From: an uncultured Clostridia bacterium
Lineage (GTDB): Bacteria; Bacillota; Clostridia; Oscillospirales; Acutalibacteraceae
Length of the DNA: 64,000 bases
Reading direction: 5' to 3'
Assembly (NCBI GenBank): GCA_937907605.1
Contig: CALCYI010000057.1
Coordinates: forward strand, 1 to 64,000
Shown: positions 25,092-34,167 of the stretch, piece after piece
How the letters are laid out: each line of letters starts with the position of its first letter
Numbering within the stretch: the first letter of the stretch is position 1
Position numbers and translations under genes: made by a program
Notes under the pieces: model-generated
Database searches by the model: none
What the model was told of the DNA's origin: nothing
What the model saw: the letters and a program-made list of their open reading frames with translations, nothing else

Positions 25092-28000
25092 ATGCTCCAG
25101 CTTATTTTAGGCAGAGGCGGAAGCGGCAAAACCGAATATGTTTTCACCTCAATTAAAAAGCTGATTGACGGCGGAGAAAAGAATATACTGCTCATTACCC
25201 CTGAGCAGTTTTCTTTCATTGCGGAAAGAAGGCTACTTGAGGATTTGGGCGAGAGCAGAGTTAACGCGGTTTCTAATATGTCCTTTTCCCGTCTTGCCGA
25301 CGAGGTAAGGGGCACATATGGCGGCGAAGCGCTGCCCGTTCTCTCAAAGGGCGCTAAGGCGGTAATGATGAAGAAGGCTATCGAAACCGTGTCCGACAGC
25401 CTTACGCTTTTTAAACATAATATCACCTCTATTTCATTTATCAATTCTTTTATAAGAATATATGACGAAATGAAGTCCTGCCGTGTAAGCGTGGATGATA
25501 TTTTAAGCGTAGCAGATAGCTCGGACAGGGAGGTACTGAGGTGTAAGCTTTGCGATATTGCTTCGATTATCGGCGCGTACGACGCGCTTATTAAAGGCGA
25601 ATACCTCGACTCCGCAGACGAGCTTACAAGGCTCTACGAAAAGCTGCTTACGCTCGATTATTTTAAGGACAGATACGTGTTTATTGACGGCTTTTCAGGC
25701 TTTGTAGCGCAGGAATACAAAGTCCTTGAGGTTATACTTAAACAGGCAAAATGCGTTTATATGACGCTTTGTACCGATACTTATAAGAGCGGTAATGAAT
25801 TTGATTTGTTTTCATACGTAAACCGCAATATCGGTATCCTTGAGGACGTGCTTGAAAAAGCTCATCTTAAAATGGCTGAGCCCATCTTCCTGTCGGCAGG
25901 AAAGCGTTTTAAAACAGATGATTTGAAGGCGCTTGAAAACGGTGTGTTTAGAAATATTAAAGCTCCTGTTGATTATAAACCCGAGCATATTAAGCTCTAT
26001 AAAGCGGCGGATATATCCGACGAGTGCGATAATATAGCCCTTGAAATATCAAAGCTTCTGCGCAACGGTTATGGCGCTTCGGATATTGCCGTTATCGTTA
26101 GGGATTTGAATAAATATGAAAGACAGCTTGCGTTTTCATTTTCAAAGTTCAATATTCCGTTTTTCGACGATGAAAGGCAGAGTATAACCTCACAGCCGCT
26201 TATAATGCTCGTTGGCTTTTTACTTAGGATATTCATTTATTCCTATCGCACTGAGGACATACTCTCCCTGCTTAAAACGGGGCTCACAGGGCTGGGATAT
26301 GACGATATATCTTCGCTTGAAAATTACGTTTACCTCTGGAGTATAAACGGCTCAAGGTGGAAAAATGATTTTACCGAAAGCACCAAGGGCTTCGTAGAAA
26401 GAATTACCGATAACGACAAAAAGAGAATAGAAAGCGTAAACGCTTCGCGCAAATACATAATCGACAAGCTTACGTCCTTTGCAAGAAAGGTTAAGGGTAA
26501 AAACGCAAAGGAGATTTCAAAGGCGGTTTACTATTCGCTTATTGATTTTTCCTGTGATGAAAAATTAAAGCAGCTCGCTCTTGACCTTGATAAGAGCGGC
26601 AAATCAGCGCTTGCCGAGGAGCAGGGTAGAATCTGGGATATGCTTATGGATATCCTTGATAGAATCGCGCTTGTCGGCGGTGACGCGCCAATAAGCCTAA
26701 GGGAATACTATAAGCTTTTCAGCCTTATGATTACGAACGAGGATTTAGGCAGCGTACCAATCGGGCTCGATAACGTTCAGGTCGGTTCAGCCGACAGAAT
26801 GAGGTGCAACAACCCGCGTGCAGTATTTATTGCGGGCGCTAACGAGGGCGAATTTCCGCAGAGCGTAACCTCCTCGGGACTCCTGTCCGAAAGCGACAGA
26901 GCGGAGCTAATCAATAACGATTTTAAGCTCTATTCCTACGGCGAAACCCTAAATGCGCAGGAAAAATACTTTGCCTATATGGCTATGTGCGCGCCGAGGG
27001 AGAAACTCTATGTGTCGTATACCAATACCGACGGCGAGTCGGTAATCATTAGGGAAATAACGGAGCTTTTCCCGAATATCGAAACTGAGCGCAATTCCTC
27101 TGAATTAAACCTTGATAAGCTTGAGAGCAGGGACGGCGCGTTTGAACTTCTTGCCTCAAACTATTCGAATAACAGCGTTTTCATAAGCTCGCTTAAAAGT
27201 TACTTTGAGGGCGAGGAGGATTACTCCTCAAGGCTCAGGGCGATTAATGCACTCTATGAAAACGCTGAGGCTCGCCTAAGCGATAAGGAGCTTGCTAAGT
27301 CCCTTTTCGGTAAAAATATGTACCTTTCAGCCTCAAGAATTGAGGACTACTATAATTGTTCGTTCAGATATTTTTGCAAGTTCGGACTCGGCGCAAGACC
27401 GAGGACAAAGGCTCAGCTTGACCCTATGCAGACGGGTACGGTAATCCATTTCGTACTTGAACAGCTTATTAAGGATAAGGGAAAGGCGGGGCTTCTTAAG
27501 CTTAGCAGAGGCGAGGTAAGGCTCCTCGTTAACTCGTACCTTAAGGATTACCTTGAAAACCGAATGGGCGATTTTGAACAGTTTACGCCGAGGTTTAAGT
27601 ACCAGTTTATGCGCCTTTCAAAAATGCTCGTCTCCGTCGTTGAAAGACTGATTGAGGAGTTTTCTCAGTCGGATTTCGAGCCCTGCGCTTTTGAGCTTAA
27701 AATCGGAAGCGGCGAAAGCGAAGGCGAGGTTAAATCAAAGGTATTCAGCCTTGAAAACGGCGGCACTATTGAGATAAACGGCGCGGTTGACCGTGTCGAT
27801 AGTTTCGAAGATAACGGTAAGAAATATATAAGAGTAGTCGATTACAAGTCGGGTAATAAGGCTTTTGCGCTTTCCGATATTCTTTACGGGCTGAATCTTC
27901 AGATGTTTATTTATCTTTTCACCCTGAGCGAAAGCGACAGCGACTATGCGGGTATTTCGGGCGGCGTGCTCTATATGCACTCTGCAAGAAATATGCTCTC

Positions 28001-28430
28001 CCTTGACAGAAACAGCGAGCCTGAAAAGCAGCTTAAATCAAAGGAGAACGCGCTTTTCAAAATGAAGGGAATTATCCTCAACGACTCAGAAAACGAGCTT
28101 GCAAAGCACATGGAGCGCGATTTAAAGGGTAAATATATCCCTGCAAAATATTCCGTGCGTGAGGACGAGGTTACGGGAAATATCGCTACTCTTGCCGAGC
28201 TTGGTTATATTGCAAGACGGGTAGACAAGCTTGTAATTAATATGGGTAATTCGCTTCAAAACGGCGAGATTGCCCAGAATCCCGTAAACGGCAAAAGCCA
28301 CGATAAAACCTGCGATTTCTGCGACTACCGCGCAGTATGCCTTAATAAAAAGGAAATCGTAAAGAATGAGCTTGAGGAAATAAGCTTTGACGAGGCTATG
28401 TATATGTTAAAGGAGGATTGCGATGCGTGA
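25092..28430 (+). CDS. addB: ATP-dependent helicase/nuclease subunit AddB
   Basis: 1112 residues. One half of the AddAB helicase-nuclease that processes double-strand DNA ends for RecA, the Firmicutes counterpart of RecBCD. Walker A-like GRGGSGKT at 6-14. The C-terminal nuclease domain has VVDYKSG. The iron-sulfur cluster cysteines are one far upstream (YNCSFRYFCKFG region) and the cluster CDFCDYRAVC near the end. Length fits the family. Its end overlaps addA by 8 bases; the ribosome site GGAGG precedes its ATG. Confidence 0.95.
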   Translation: MLQLILGRGGSGKTEYVFTSIKKLIDGGEKNILLITPEQFSFIAERRLLEDLGESRVNAVSNMSFSRLADEVRGTYGGEALPVLSKGAKAVMMKKAIETVSDSLTLFKHNITSISFINSFIRIYDEMKSCRVSVDDILSVADSSDREVLRCKLCDIASIIGAYDALIKGEYLDSADELTRLYEKLLTLDYFKDRYVFIDGFSGFVAQEYKVLEVILKQAKCVYMTLCTDTYKSGNEFDLFSYVNRNIGILEDVLEKAHLKMAEPIFLSAGKRFKTDDLKALENGVFRNIKAPVDYKPEHIKLYKAADISDECDNIALEISKLLRNGYGASDIAVIVRDLNKYERQLAFSFSKFNIPFFDDERQSITSQPLIMLVGFLLRIFIYSYRTEDILSLLKTGLTGLGYDDISSLENYVYLWSINGSRWKNDFTESTKGFVERITDNDKKRIESVNASRKYIIDKLTSFARKVKGKNAKEISKAVYYSLIDFSCDEKLKQLALDLDKSGKSALAEEQGRIWDMLMDILDRIALVGGDAPISLREYYKLFSLMITNEDLGSVPIGLDNVQVGSADRMRCNNPRAVFIAGANEGEFPQSVTSSGLLSESDRAELINNDFKLYSYGETLNAQEKYFAYMAMCAPREKLYVSYTNTDGESVIIREITELFPNIETERNSSELNLDKLESRDGAFELLASNYSNNSVFISSLKSYFEGEEDYSSRLRAINALYENAEARLSDKELAKSLFGKNMYLSASRIEDYYNCSFRYFCKFGLGARPRTKAQLDPMQTGTVIHFVLEQLIKDKGKAGLLKLSRGEVRLLVNSYLKDYLENRMGDFEQFTPRFKYQFMRLSKMLVSVVERLIEEFSQSDFEPCAFELKIGSGESEGEVKSKVFSLENGGTIEINGAVDRVDSFEDNGKKYIRVVDYKSGNKAFALSDILYGLNLQMFIYLFTLSESDSDYAGISGGVLYMHSARNMLSLDRNSEPEKQLKSKENALFKMKGIILNDSENELAKHMERDLKGKYIPAKYSVREDEVTGNIATLAELGYIARRVDKLVINMGNSLQNGEIAQNPVNGKSHDKTCDFCDYRAVCLNKKEIVKNELEEISFDEAMYMLKEDCDA

Positions 28431-31400
28431 ATGGACCCCCGCGCAGAAAAGCGCGATTAATGCACAAAACAGCAACATCCTCGTAAGCGCCGCCGCGGGC
28501 TCAGGCAAGACCGCGGTGCTCGTTGAGCGCGTAGTAAGAAGTATAACCTCAGACGTAAATCCCGTACCGCTTGATAAGCTGCTTGTGGTTACCTTTACCA
28601 ATGCTGCTGCCGCTGAAATGAAGTCGAGAATTTCAAAGGCGCTGAGCGATATTATCAAAAAACAGCCTAATAATACCAACGCCGTGCGTCAGCTTTCGCT
28701 TATTCCTTCTGCACAGATTTGTACTATCGATTCGTTTTGTATGAACCTCGTGCGCGAGAATTTCTTTAAGCTTGATATATCGCAGGATTTCAATATTCTT
28801 GATAATTCACAGCAGCTTTTGCTTGAGCAAAGCGCGGTTGAGGAAATAGTGGAGGAGCTTTATAAGGAAAACAGCCCGGAGTTCAAGTCGCTTGTTGAGC
28901 TTCTTTCTACCACAAAAAACGATGACGAGCTTATTAGTGCAATTAAGAGAATTAATACTTTTATCTCATCACAGGCGTATCCGCTTGAATGGCTCAGCAG
29001 CGTAGGGGAGTTATATAATCCGAAATACGATATTGACTCAAGCCCTCTTAAAGCATACGCCGTATCCGAGGCGGAGTACCTGCTTTCATATATCCGTGAC
29101 GTTATCATTTACGCAGGAACGCTCCTTGATGAATACGACGAGATGTATGAAAAGTATAATTCAATGCTTGAGGGCGACCTGAATACAGTAAATTCTCTGC
29201 TTTCAAGCCTTGATAAGAGCTGGGATGAAATACGTAGTTGCGTGTTCAATTCTGCCTTTGCTTCAACTCCGAGGGCTAAAAACGGCTTTAATCCCGAATA
29301 TAAAGAAAAGCTGCTCTCGCTAAGGAAAATATATAACGGTGCTGACGGTATTCTTAAGAAGAAAATACTTCCTCTGTTTTCGGCAAGCGCTGAGGATATA
29401 AGAAAGGATAACGAATACCTTTATCCCGTATTCAAATCCCTTATTGATATTGTTAAGGAGTTTAATACTAAGCTGCTTGAAAAGAAAAAGGAGCTTAATT
29501 CATACTCCTTTTCCGATATTGAGCATTTTGCAATACAGCTTCTTTTCTATTATGACGAAAATGGTAACGCTGTCAGAACCGACTTAGCAAAGGAGCTCGA
29601 AGGCTCGTACTATGAAATTCTCGTAGACGAGTATCAGGATACCAACGCGGCACAGGATATGCTTTTTGAGATGCTCTCGAACGGGAAAAACAGGTTTATG
29701 GTCGGCGATGTTAAGCAGAGCATTTACCGCTTCCGCCTTGCGATGCCGTCGATTTTCAATGATAAAAAGAATACTTTTGAGCCGTATTCCGAGGAGAGTA
29801 AAAGCATAAATCAGAAAATCATTCTTGATAAAAACTTCCGCTCGAGGAAGGGAATATGCGATTTTACTAACTTTGTTTTCTCAAGCCTTATGAGCAAAAG
29901 AGTAGGCGAGCTCGATTACACGGCTGAGGAATACCTCAATACAGGTGCGGATTATAGACCGAGTACCGTACCGTGCGCGCAGCTTAATATAATCGACACA
30001 CCTGAGGGTGAGGATACCGATGAATATGAGGCACGGCAGGCAGCGTCGGAAATTCTCAGAAAAATTAATGCTAAAGAACTGATTAAGGACGGCGATACCG
30101 AAAGGGAGATACGCTTTTCCGATTTTGCGGTGCTTCTGCGCTCTGCTAAAAAGGCTATGCCCGTATTTATAAAGGTATTTTCACAGTTCGGGATTCCCAC
30201 GGTATCGAATAACAGGGTTAATCTCTTTGAAAATAACGAGGTTGCAATTCTGCTGTCTTTTCTCAGAGTTGTGGATAATCCCGTAAGGGATATACCCCTT
30301 CTTGCAACTTTAATGTCCGTGTTTTACGGCTATTCGCCCGATGATATTGCCCGAGCAAGAGTAAACTTTAAGGCGGATAATCTTTACTCCTCAATATGCA
30401 GGGATTCAGCCTTTGAGCGTTTTACTTTTGATTTGGAAAAATACCGCCGCTATGCTTCCTCAATGAGCGTTGAGGGCTTTATAAGGCAGCTTCTTAGCGA
30501 AACCTCGTATATGTCAATGATTGCCGCTATGGGTAATTTTGAGCAAAGGCGCCTCAATATAATGAAATTCATTGATATTGCAAGGCTTTTCGATTCGGGC
30601 GAGAGTGTAGGACTCACGGCTTTTATACGCTATATTGACCGTATTATTGAGGCAAAGCTTGACGTGGAGAGCGCAGAGATCACGGGCTTTAGCGAGGACG
30701 CTGTTCAGATTATGTCCGTGCATAAATCCAAGGGGCTTGAATTTCCGGTTGTAATTCTCGCGGGGAGCGCACACAGATATAATTTTGACGATAACAGGGA
30801 TTCCGTTCTGCTAAATCATACCCTCGGAATCGGGCTTAAGGTCAATAATGAGGAGGAGCTGTACAGGTATGAGTCGCTCCAGTTTTCGCTAATGAAAAGC
30901 ATTAACCTTAAAGCCTCGATGAGCGAAAACCTGAGAGTCCTCTATGTTGCGATTACAAGGGCAAAGGAGCAGTTTATTGCATACGCGTCTTATAAAAAAG
31001 CTAACGAGCGTATCGTACAAATCGGTGAAAAGCTTATCAACGGCAGAATACCTGAGTTTACCGTTGAAAACACAAGGTGCGACGCCGATTTGCTTTTGAT
31101 GTGCGCGCAGCTTTATAAAAGCTCAGAGGCTGATTTCGATTTTGACATTAAGCTTATTAGCTCTGACGTAAGCGTTACCGAGGACGCGGAGAATACCGCT
31201 GCGCCCGACGAAAGGCTTATTGAAGATATACGTAATAAGCTTTCGTTTAAATATGAACGTCTCGGGCTTTCGGGCTTTTCGTCAAAGCGTACCGCCTCCT
31301 CGCTTGACAGTAAGGAGCAGAGCTTTAAGTATTTTGCAAAATCGAAGCCCGCCTTCCTTTCGGGAGATACGCTTACGGGCGCTCAGAAGGGAACGGCAAT

Positions 31401-31869
31401 GCATCTCTTTATGCAGTACTGCGACTATGAAAACGCAAAGACTGATTTGGATTCTGAGATTGAACGCATAAAAGACGCGGGCTTTATTACAGAGCTCCAG
31501 GCTAAATCGCTTAACCGTAAGAAGCTGAGTAATCTCTTTAATTCCGCTTTTGCAAAAAGAATGTTCGAAAGCGACGGTATTTACCGTGAAATCAAGGTAT
31601 CGAGCTTCGTTCCCGTAAACGAGCTTGAGGATACTCAGTATACCGATAAGGTGCTCGTACAGGGAATTGCAGACTGTGTATTCGAGGAAAACGGCGAGCT
31701 CGTACTCGTGGATTATAAGACCGATTATGTTCAATGCGAGGAGGAGCTTCTTTCGCTTTACAGAAAGCAAATTGCGTTTTATAAATATGCAGTTTCAAAA
31801 ACTCTCGGCAAGAACGTTAAAGAGGCAATGCTGTATTCCTTCTGTCTTGATAAGACTTGTAGTTATTAA
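28423..31869 (+). CDS. addA: ATP-dependent helicase/nuclease subunit AddA
   Basis: 1148 residues, a UvrD-type superfamily 1 helicase with a C-terminal RecB-type nuclease domain. Helicase motifs: Walker A AAAGSGKTAVL at about 24-34, FTNAAAAEM (Ia), LVDEYQDTN (II, with catalytic DE), GDVKQSIYRFR (III), MSVHKSKGLEFPVV (V) and LYVAITRAKEQ (VI). The nuclease motif LVDYKTD lies near the C terminus. Partner of the overlapping addB, and the last gene of the long plus-strand run. No good terminator is visible before the next promoter. Confidence 0.95.
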   Translation: MREWTPAQKSAINAQNSNILVSAAAGSGKTAVLVERVVRSITSDVNPVPLDKLLVVTFTNAAAAEMKSRISKALSDIIKKQPNNTNAVRQLSLIPSAQICTIDSFCMNLVRENFFKLDISQDFNILDNSQQLLLEQSAVEEIVEELYKENSPEFKSLVELLSTTKNDDELISAIKRINTFISSQAYPLEWLSSVGELYNPKYDIDSSPLKAYAVSEAEYLLSYIRDVIIYAGTLLDEYDEMYEKYNSMLEGDLNTVNSLLSSLDKSWDEIRSCVFNSAFASTPRAKNGFNPEYKEKLLSLRKIYNGADGILKKKILPLFSASAEDIRKDNEYLYPVFKSLIDIVKEFNTKLLEKKKELNSYSFSDIEHFAIQLLFYYDENGNAVRTDLAKELEGSYYEILVDEYQDTNAAQDMLFEMLSNGKNRFMVGDVKQSIYRFRLAMPSIFNDKKNTFEPYSEESKSINQKIILDKNFRSRKGICDFTNFVFSSLMSKRVGELDYTAEEYLNTGADYRPSTVPCAQLNIIDTPEGEDTDEYEARQAASEILRKINAKELIKDGDTEREIRFSDFAVLLRSAKKAMPVFIKVFSQFGIPTVSNNRVNLFENNEVAILLSFLRVVDNPVRDIPLLATLMSVFYGYSPDDIARARVNFKADNLYSSICRDSAFERFTFDLEKYRRYASSMSVEGFIRQLLSETSYMSMIAAMGNFEQRRLNIMKFIDIARLFDSGESVGLTAFIRYIDRIIEAKLDVESAEITGFSEDAVQIMSVHKSKGLEFPVVILAGSAHRYNFDDNRDSVLLNHTLGIGLKVNNEEELYRYESLQFSLMKSINLKASMSENLRVLYVAITRAKEQFIAYASYKKANERIVQIGEKLINGRIPEFTVENTRCDADLLLMCAQLYKSSEADFDFDIKLISSDVSVTEDAENTAAPDERLIEDIRNKLSFKYERLGLSGFSSKRTASSLDSKEQSFKYFAKSKPAFLSGDTLTGAQKGTAMHLFMQYCDYENAKTDLDSEIERIKDAGFITELQAKSLNRKKLSNLFNSAFAKRMFESDGIYREIKVSSFVPVNELEDTQYTDKVLVQGIADCVFEENGELVLVDYKTDYVQCEEELLSLYRKQIAFYKYAVSKTLGKNVKEAMLYSFCLDKTCSY

Positions 31870-31871
31870 TC

Positions 31872-31900
31872 TTTACAAATAATTCAAAATGTAGTATAAT
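31872..31900 (+). promoter_or_regulatory. vegetative promoter of the modular secreted-protein gene
   Basis: TTTACA (31872-31877), 17-base spacer, perfect TATAAT (31895-31900), directly after the addA stop codon. Confidence 0.75.
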
Positions 31901-31931
31901 ATATTAACAAATTATGAAATTTGGTGATTTT

Positions 31932-34058
31932 ATGAAAACCGCTAATAAGATAATTGCTATTTTAATTGCTTTTGTACTACTTTTTTCATCTGCCTTTTCT
32001 CTTACGGCTTACGCTGAGGAGCTGAGGTATTTTGAGCGCGGTATTCTTACCGACGGTACATATACGGCATACTACGTTATCGATAAGGATAATAAGGTGC
32101 TTTATATTACGGGCGACGGGAATAACCTTGCTTACACTCCTGATTATCCTGATGCCGATTCGGGACCCTTTGCGGGCAGAACGGATATTACGAGGATTGT
32201 TATTGAAGAGGACGTTGCAAGGGTAGGCGACTACGCGCTTTCGAATATGACAAAGGTTGATACGCTTGAGGTTCAGTCAAACCTTTTAAGCAGTAGCAGC
32301 AGTATGTCCTCAAAGGCAATGATTGGCTGTACGGGGCTCCGTCATATTCAGGGCGACAGCGCTCTTCTTTCAACCGACGTATTTTTAGACGTTGTTAAAG
32401 GTGCTCTTAATATCGCTTCGGGAAACTGGCTTAGCCTTATTGCAAACGGAGTAAGTATTATCAGTACGGGCGTTAACGGCGACGATTCACTTGATAACGA
32501 TACCGTTCACTGTATGGTTGACGACTATATCAATAACGGTAATAAAATCTTTCTCGGCGACTTAGATGAAGCCAAAGAGGAGTACAATGAACGCCTTGCA
32601 AATCCGTGTTATTCAAATAATGCGTTTCATCATGATTATACCTCTGAGGTAACTACTCAGCCTACCTGTACCGCAGACGGTGTTGAAACCTATACCTGTT
32701 CCGTCTGCAACGATACGTATACCGTATCTGTCGACGCGCTCGGTCACGACTTTACCGACAGCGTGCTATATCAGCCCTCCTGCTTTACCGAGGGAATTAC
32801 AAAGCATTACTGCACACGCTGCGGTTTGGCGACCTATGATGCAATCGCCGCATTCGGGCATCATACCTACGACTTACTTGATTACGACGAAGTTAGCGAT
32901 AAGTATACTAAGGTTTGCTCAGTATGTAACGACAGGAATACTCAGTTTGATAACGATACCTCTGCGCTGATATCGGCGGTAAGCTTTGCAAAGGGGCTTG
33001 ATGAGGACGATTATTTAAACGATTCCTATTCACCGCTTCCTACGGCTATTGAACGTTACGTTGATCTTGACGAAAATGATTACCTCCAGTATCCGCAGGA
33101 GAAGATTGACGAAAAGACGGCTGAAATTCTTACGGTTATATCAGAGCTTGTGCCCGAGGTACAGCTTCATCTTATCTCAACCGTCGGCGGTACTCTTGAA
33201 GCTGAATGTGAAACCGTTAAGGCTTCGGCGGGCGGTAAAGAGGGACTCTATCATCTTGCTGTCGGAACGCAGGTTAGTTTAACTGCGGTTTCGTACGACG
33301 GCAGCAGCTTTTACGGCTGGTATGATACAACTGACAGAAGATTTATTTCAACTGAGGAAACTTTTGTTTATACGGTTGGTTCGGACACAACGCTTAAGGC
33401 TGTTTTCAGACCTGCAGGCTACGCAAGGCTTGCCTTCGTTACAAGCGAGGATAATCAGCAATATTATGCCCAATATATCAAAAGCACGGATTATTGGGAT
33501 GGGGTTGCTTCGATTGAGAATATGCTTCCCGACGTTCCGCATAATTACGGTTATAACGACTATGCGTGGACGTTTGATGAGGATGAGGTTCTCGCCTCGC
33601 TCAGAAGCGGTAACGACGTGACTATATACAGCAGTAATGAAGCTGGCAATCCGAGCGCTGAGTATGACAGCACGGGCGCTCCCGATGTTCCCGTACTTAC
33701 GCTCAGTAAGGGTAACGATACGAATATTGACGGTACCGACGTAAACTATCTTGTTATGAATACCTCAAAGCTTAAGGCTGAGAAAGTTCAGGAAATCGGA
33801 CTTTTGCTGTATTACAGGAAGAAGGATACGGGCTTTGACCCGTCAAGCGTTACCGTTGCGCTTAATAAGAAGAACTTAAGCTCTATATACGAGAAGCTCA
33901 ATAATGATAACGAGTACGTTACGAGTCTGTCATATAAATTCAACGAATATAATATCGCCGTAAGGGGATATGTAAATTATTACGGCGAAAACGGGAAAAT
34001 ATATACGTATTATTCAAATCAGATTAATATAACCGACGGCAACAGATTCGCTGAATAA
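31932..34058 (+). CDS. modular secreted surface protein, BspA-related
   Basis: 708 residues. The ATG at 31932 follows GGTGAT and opens a signal peptide ending near YAEE. Order of parts: a BspA-type leucine-rich start (VLYITGDGN ... ITRIVIEEDVARVGDYAL, about 15-100); two to three small 'PTCTADG ... C..C' modules (about 235-335); a helical FIVAR-like part (about 340-415); an InlB/Flg_new-like beta repeat ending in FYGWYD; and a C-terminal module of about 190 residues. That last module is clearly shared with the protein at 54303-57737, where the same parts occur in a different order. No sortase motif or membrane anchor is seen. Probably adhesive, exported and free or wall-associated. Confidence 0.8.
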   Translation: MKTANKIIAILIAFVLLFSSAFSLTAYAEELRYFERGILTDGTYTAYYVIDKDNKVLYITGDGNNLAYTPDYPDADSGPFAGRTDITRIVIEEDVARVGDYALSNMTKVDTLEVQSNLLSSSSSMSSKAMIGCTGLRHIQGDSALLSTDVFLDVVKGALNIASGNWLSLIANGVSIISTGVNGDDSLDNDTVHCMVDDYINNGNKIFLGDLDEAKEEYNERLANPCYSNNAFHHDYTSEVTTQPTCTADGVETYTCSVCNDTYTVSVDALGHDFTDSVLYQPSCFTEGITKHYCTRCGLATYDAIAAFGHHTYDLLDYDEVSDKYTKVCSVCNDRNTQFDNDTSALISAVSFAKGLDEDDYLNDSYSPLPTAIERYVDLDENDYLQYPQEKIDEKTAEILTVISELVPEVQLHLISTVGGTLEAECETVKASAGGKEGLYHLAVGTQVSLTAVSYDGSSFYGWYDTTDRRFISTEETFVYTVGSDTTLKAVFRPAGYARLAFVTSEDNQQYYAQYIKSTDYWDGVASIENMLPDVPHNYGYNDYAWTFDEDEVLASLRSGNDVTIYSSNEAGNPSAEYDSTGAPDVPVLTLSKGNDTNIDGTDVNYLVMNTSKLKAEKVQEIGLLLYYRKKDTGFDPSSVTVALNKKNLSSIYEKLNNDNEYVTSLSYKFNEYNIAVRGYVNYYGENGKIYTYYSNQINITDGNRFAE

Positions 34059-34066
34059 CAGTTTAC

Positions 34067-34100
34067 TGCACGGAGTTAAATACTCCGTGCATATTTTATT
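34067..34100 (+). terminator. intrinsic terminator
   Basis: TGCACGGAGT (34067-34076), loop TAAAT, ACTCCGTGCA (34082-34091), then a T-rich tail. It ends the secreted-protein gene. Confidence 0.85.
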
Positions 34101-34109
34101 TTTTATATA

Positions 34110-34138
34110 TTGATTAAAAAATATTTATGTAGTATAAT
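34110..34138 (+). promoter_or_regulatory. vegetative promoter of the zinc-ribbon membrane protein gene
   Basis: TTGATT (34110-34115), 17-base spacer, TATAAT (34133-34138), 29 bases before the GTG start. Confidence 0.75.
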
Positions 34139-34167
34139 ACGAGCAACAAACAATATGGGGTGTAATT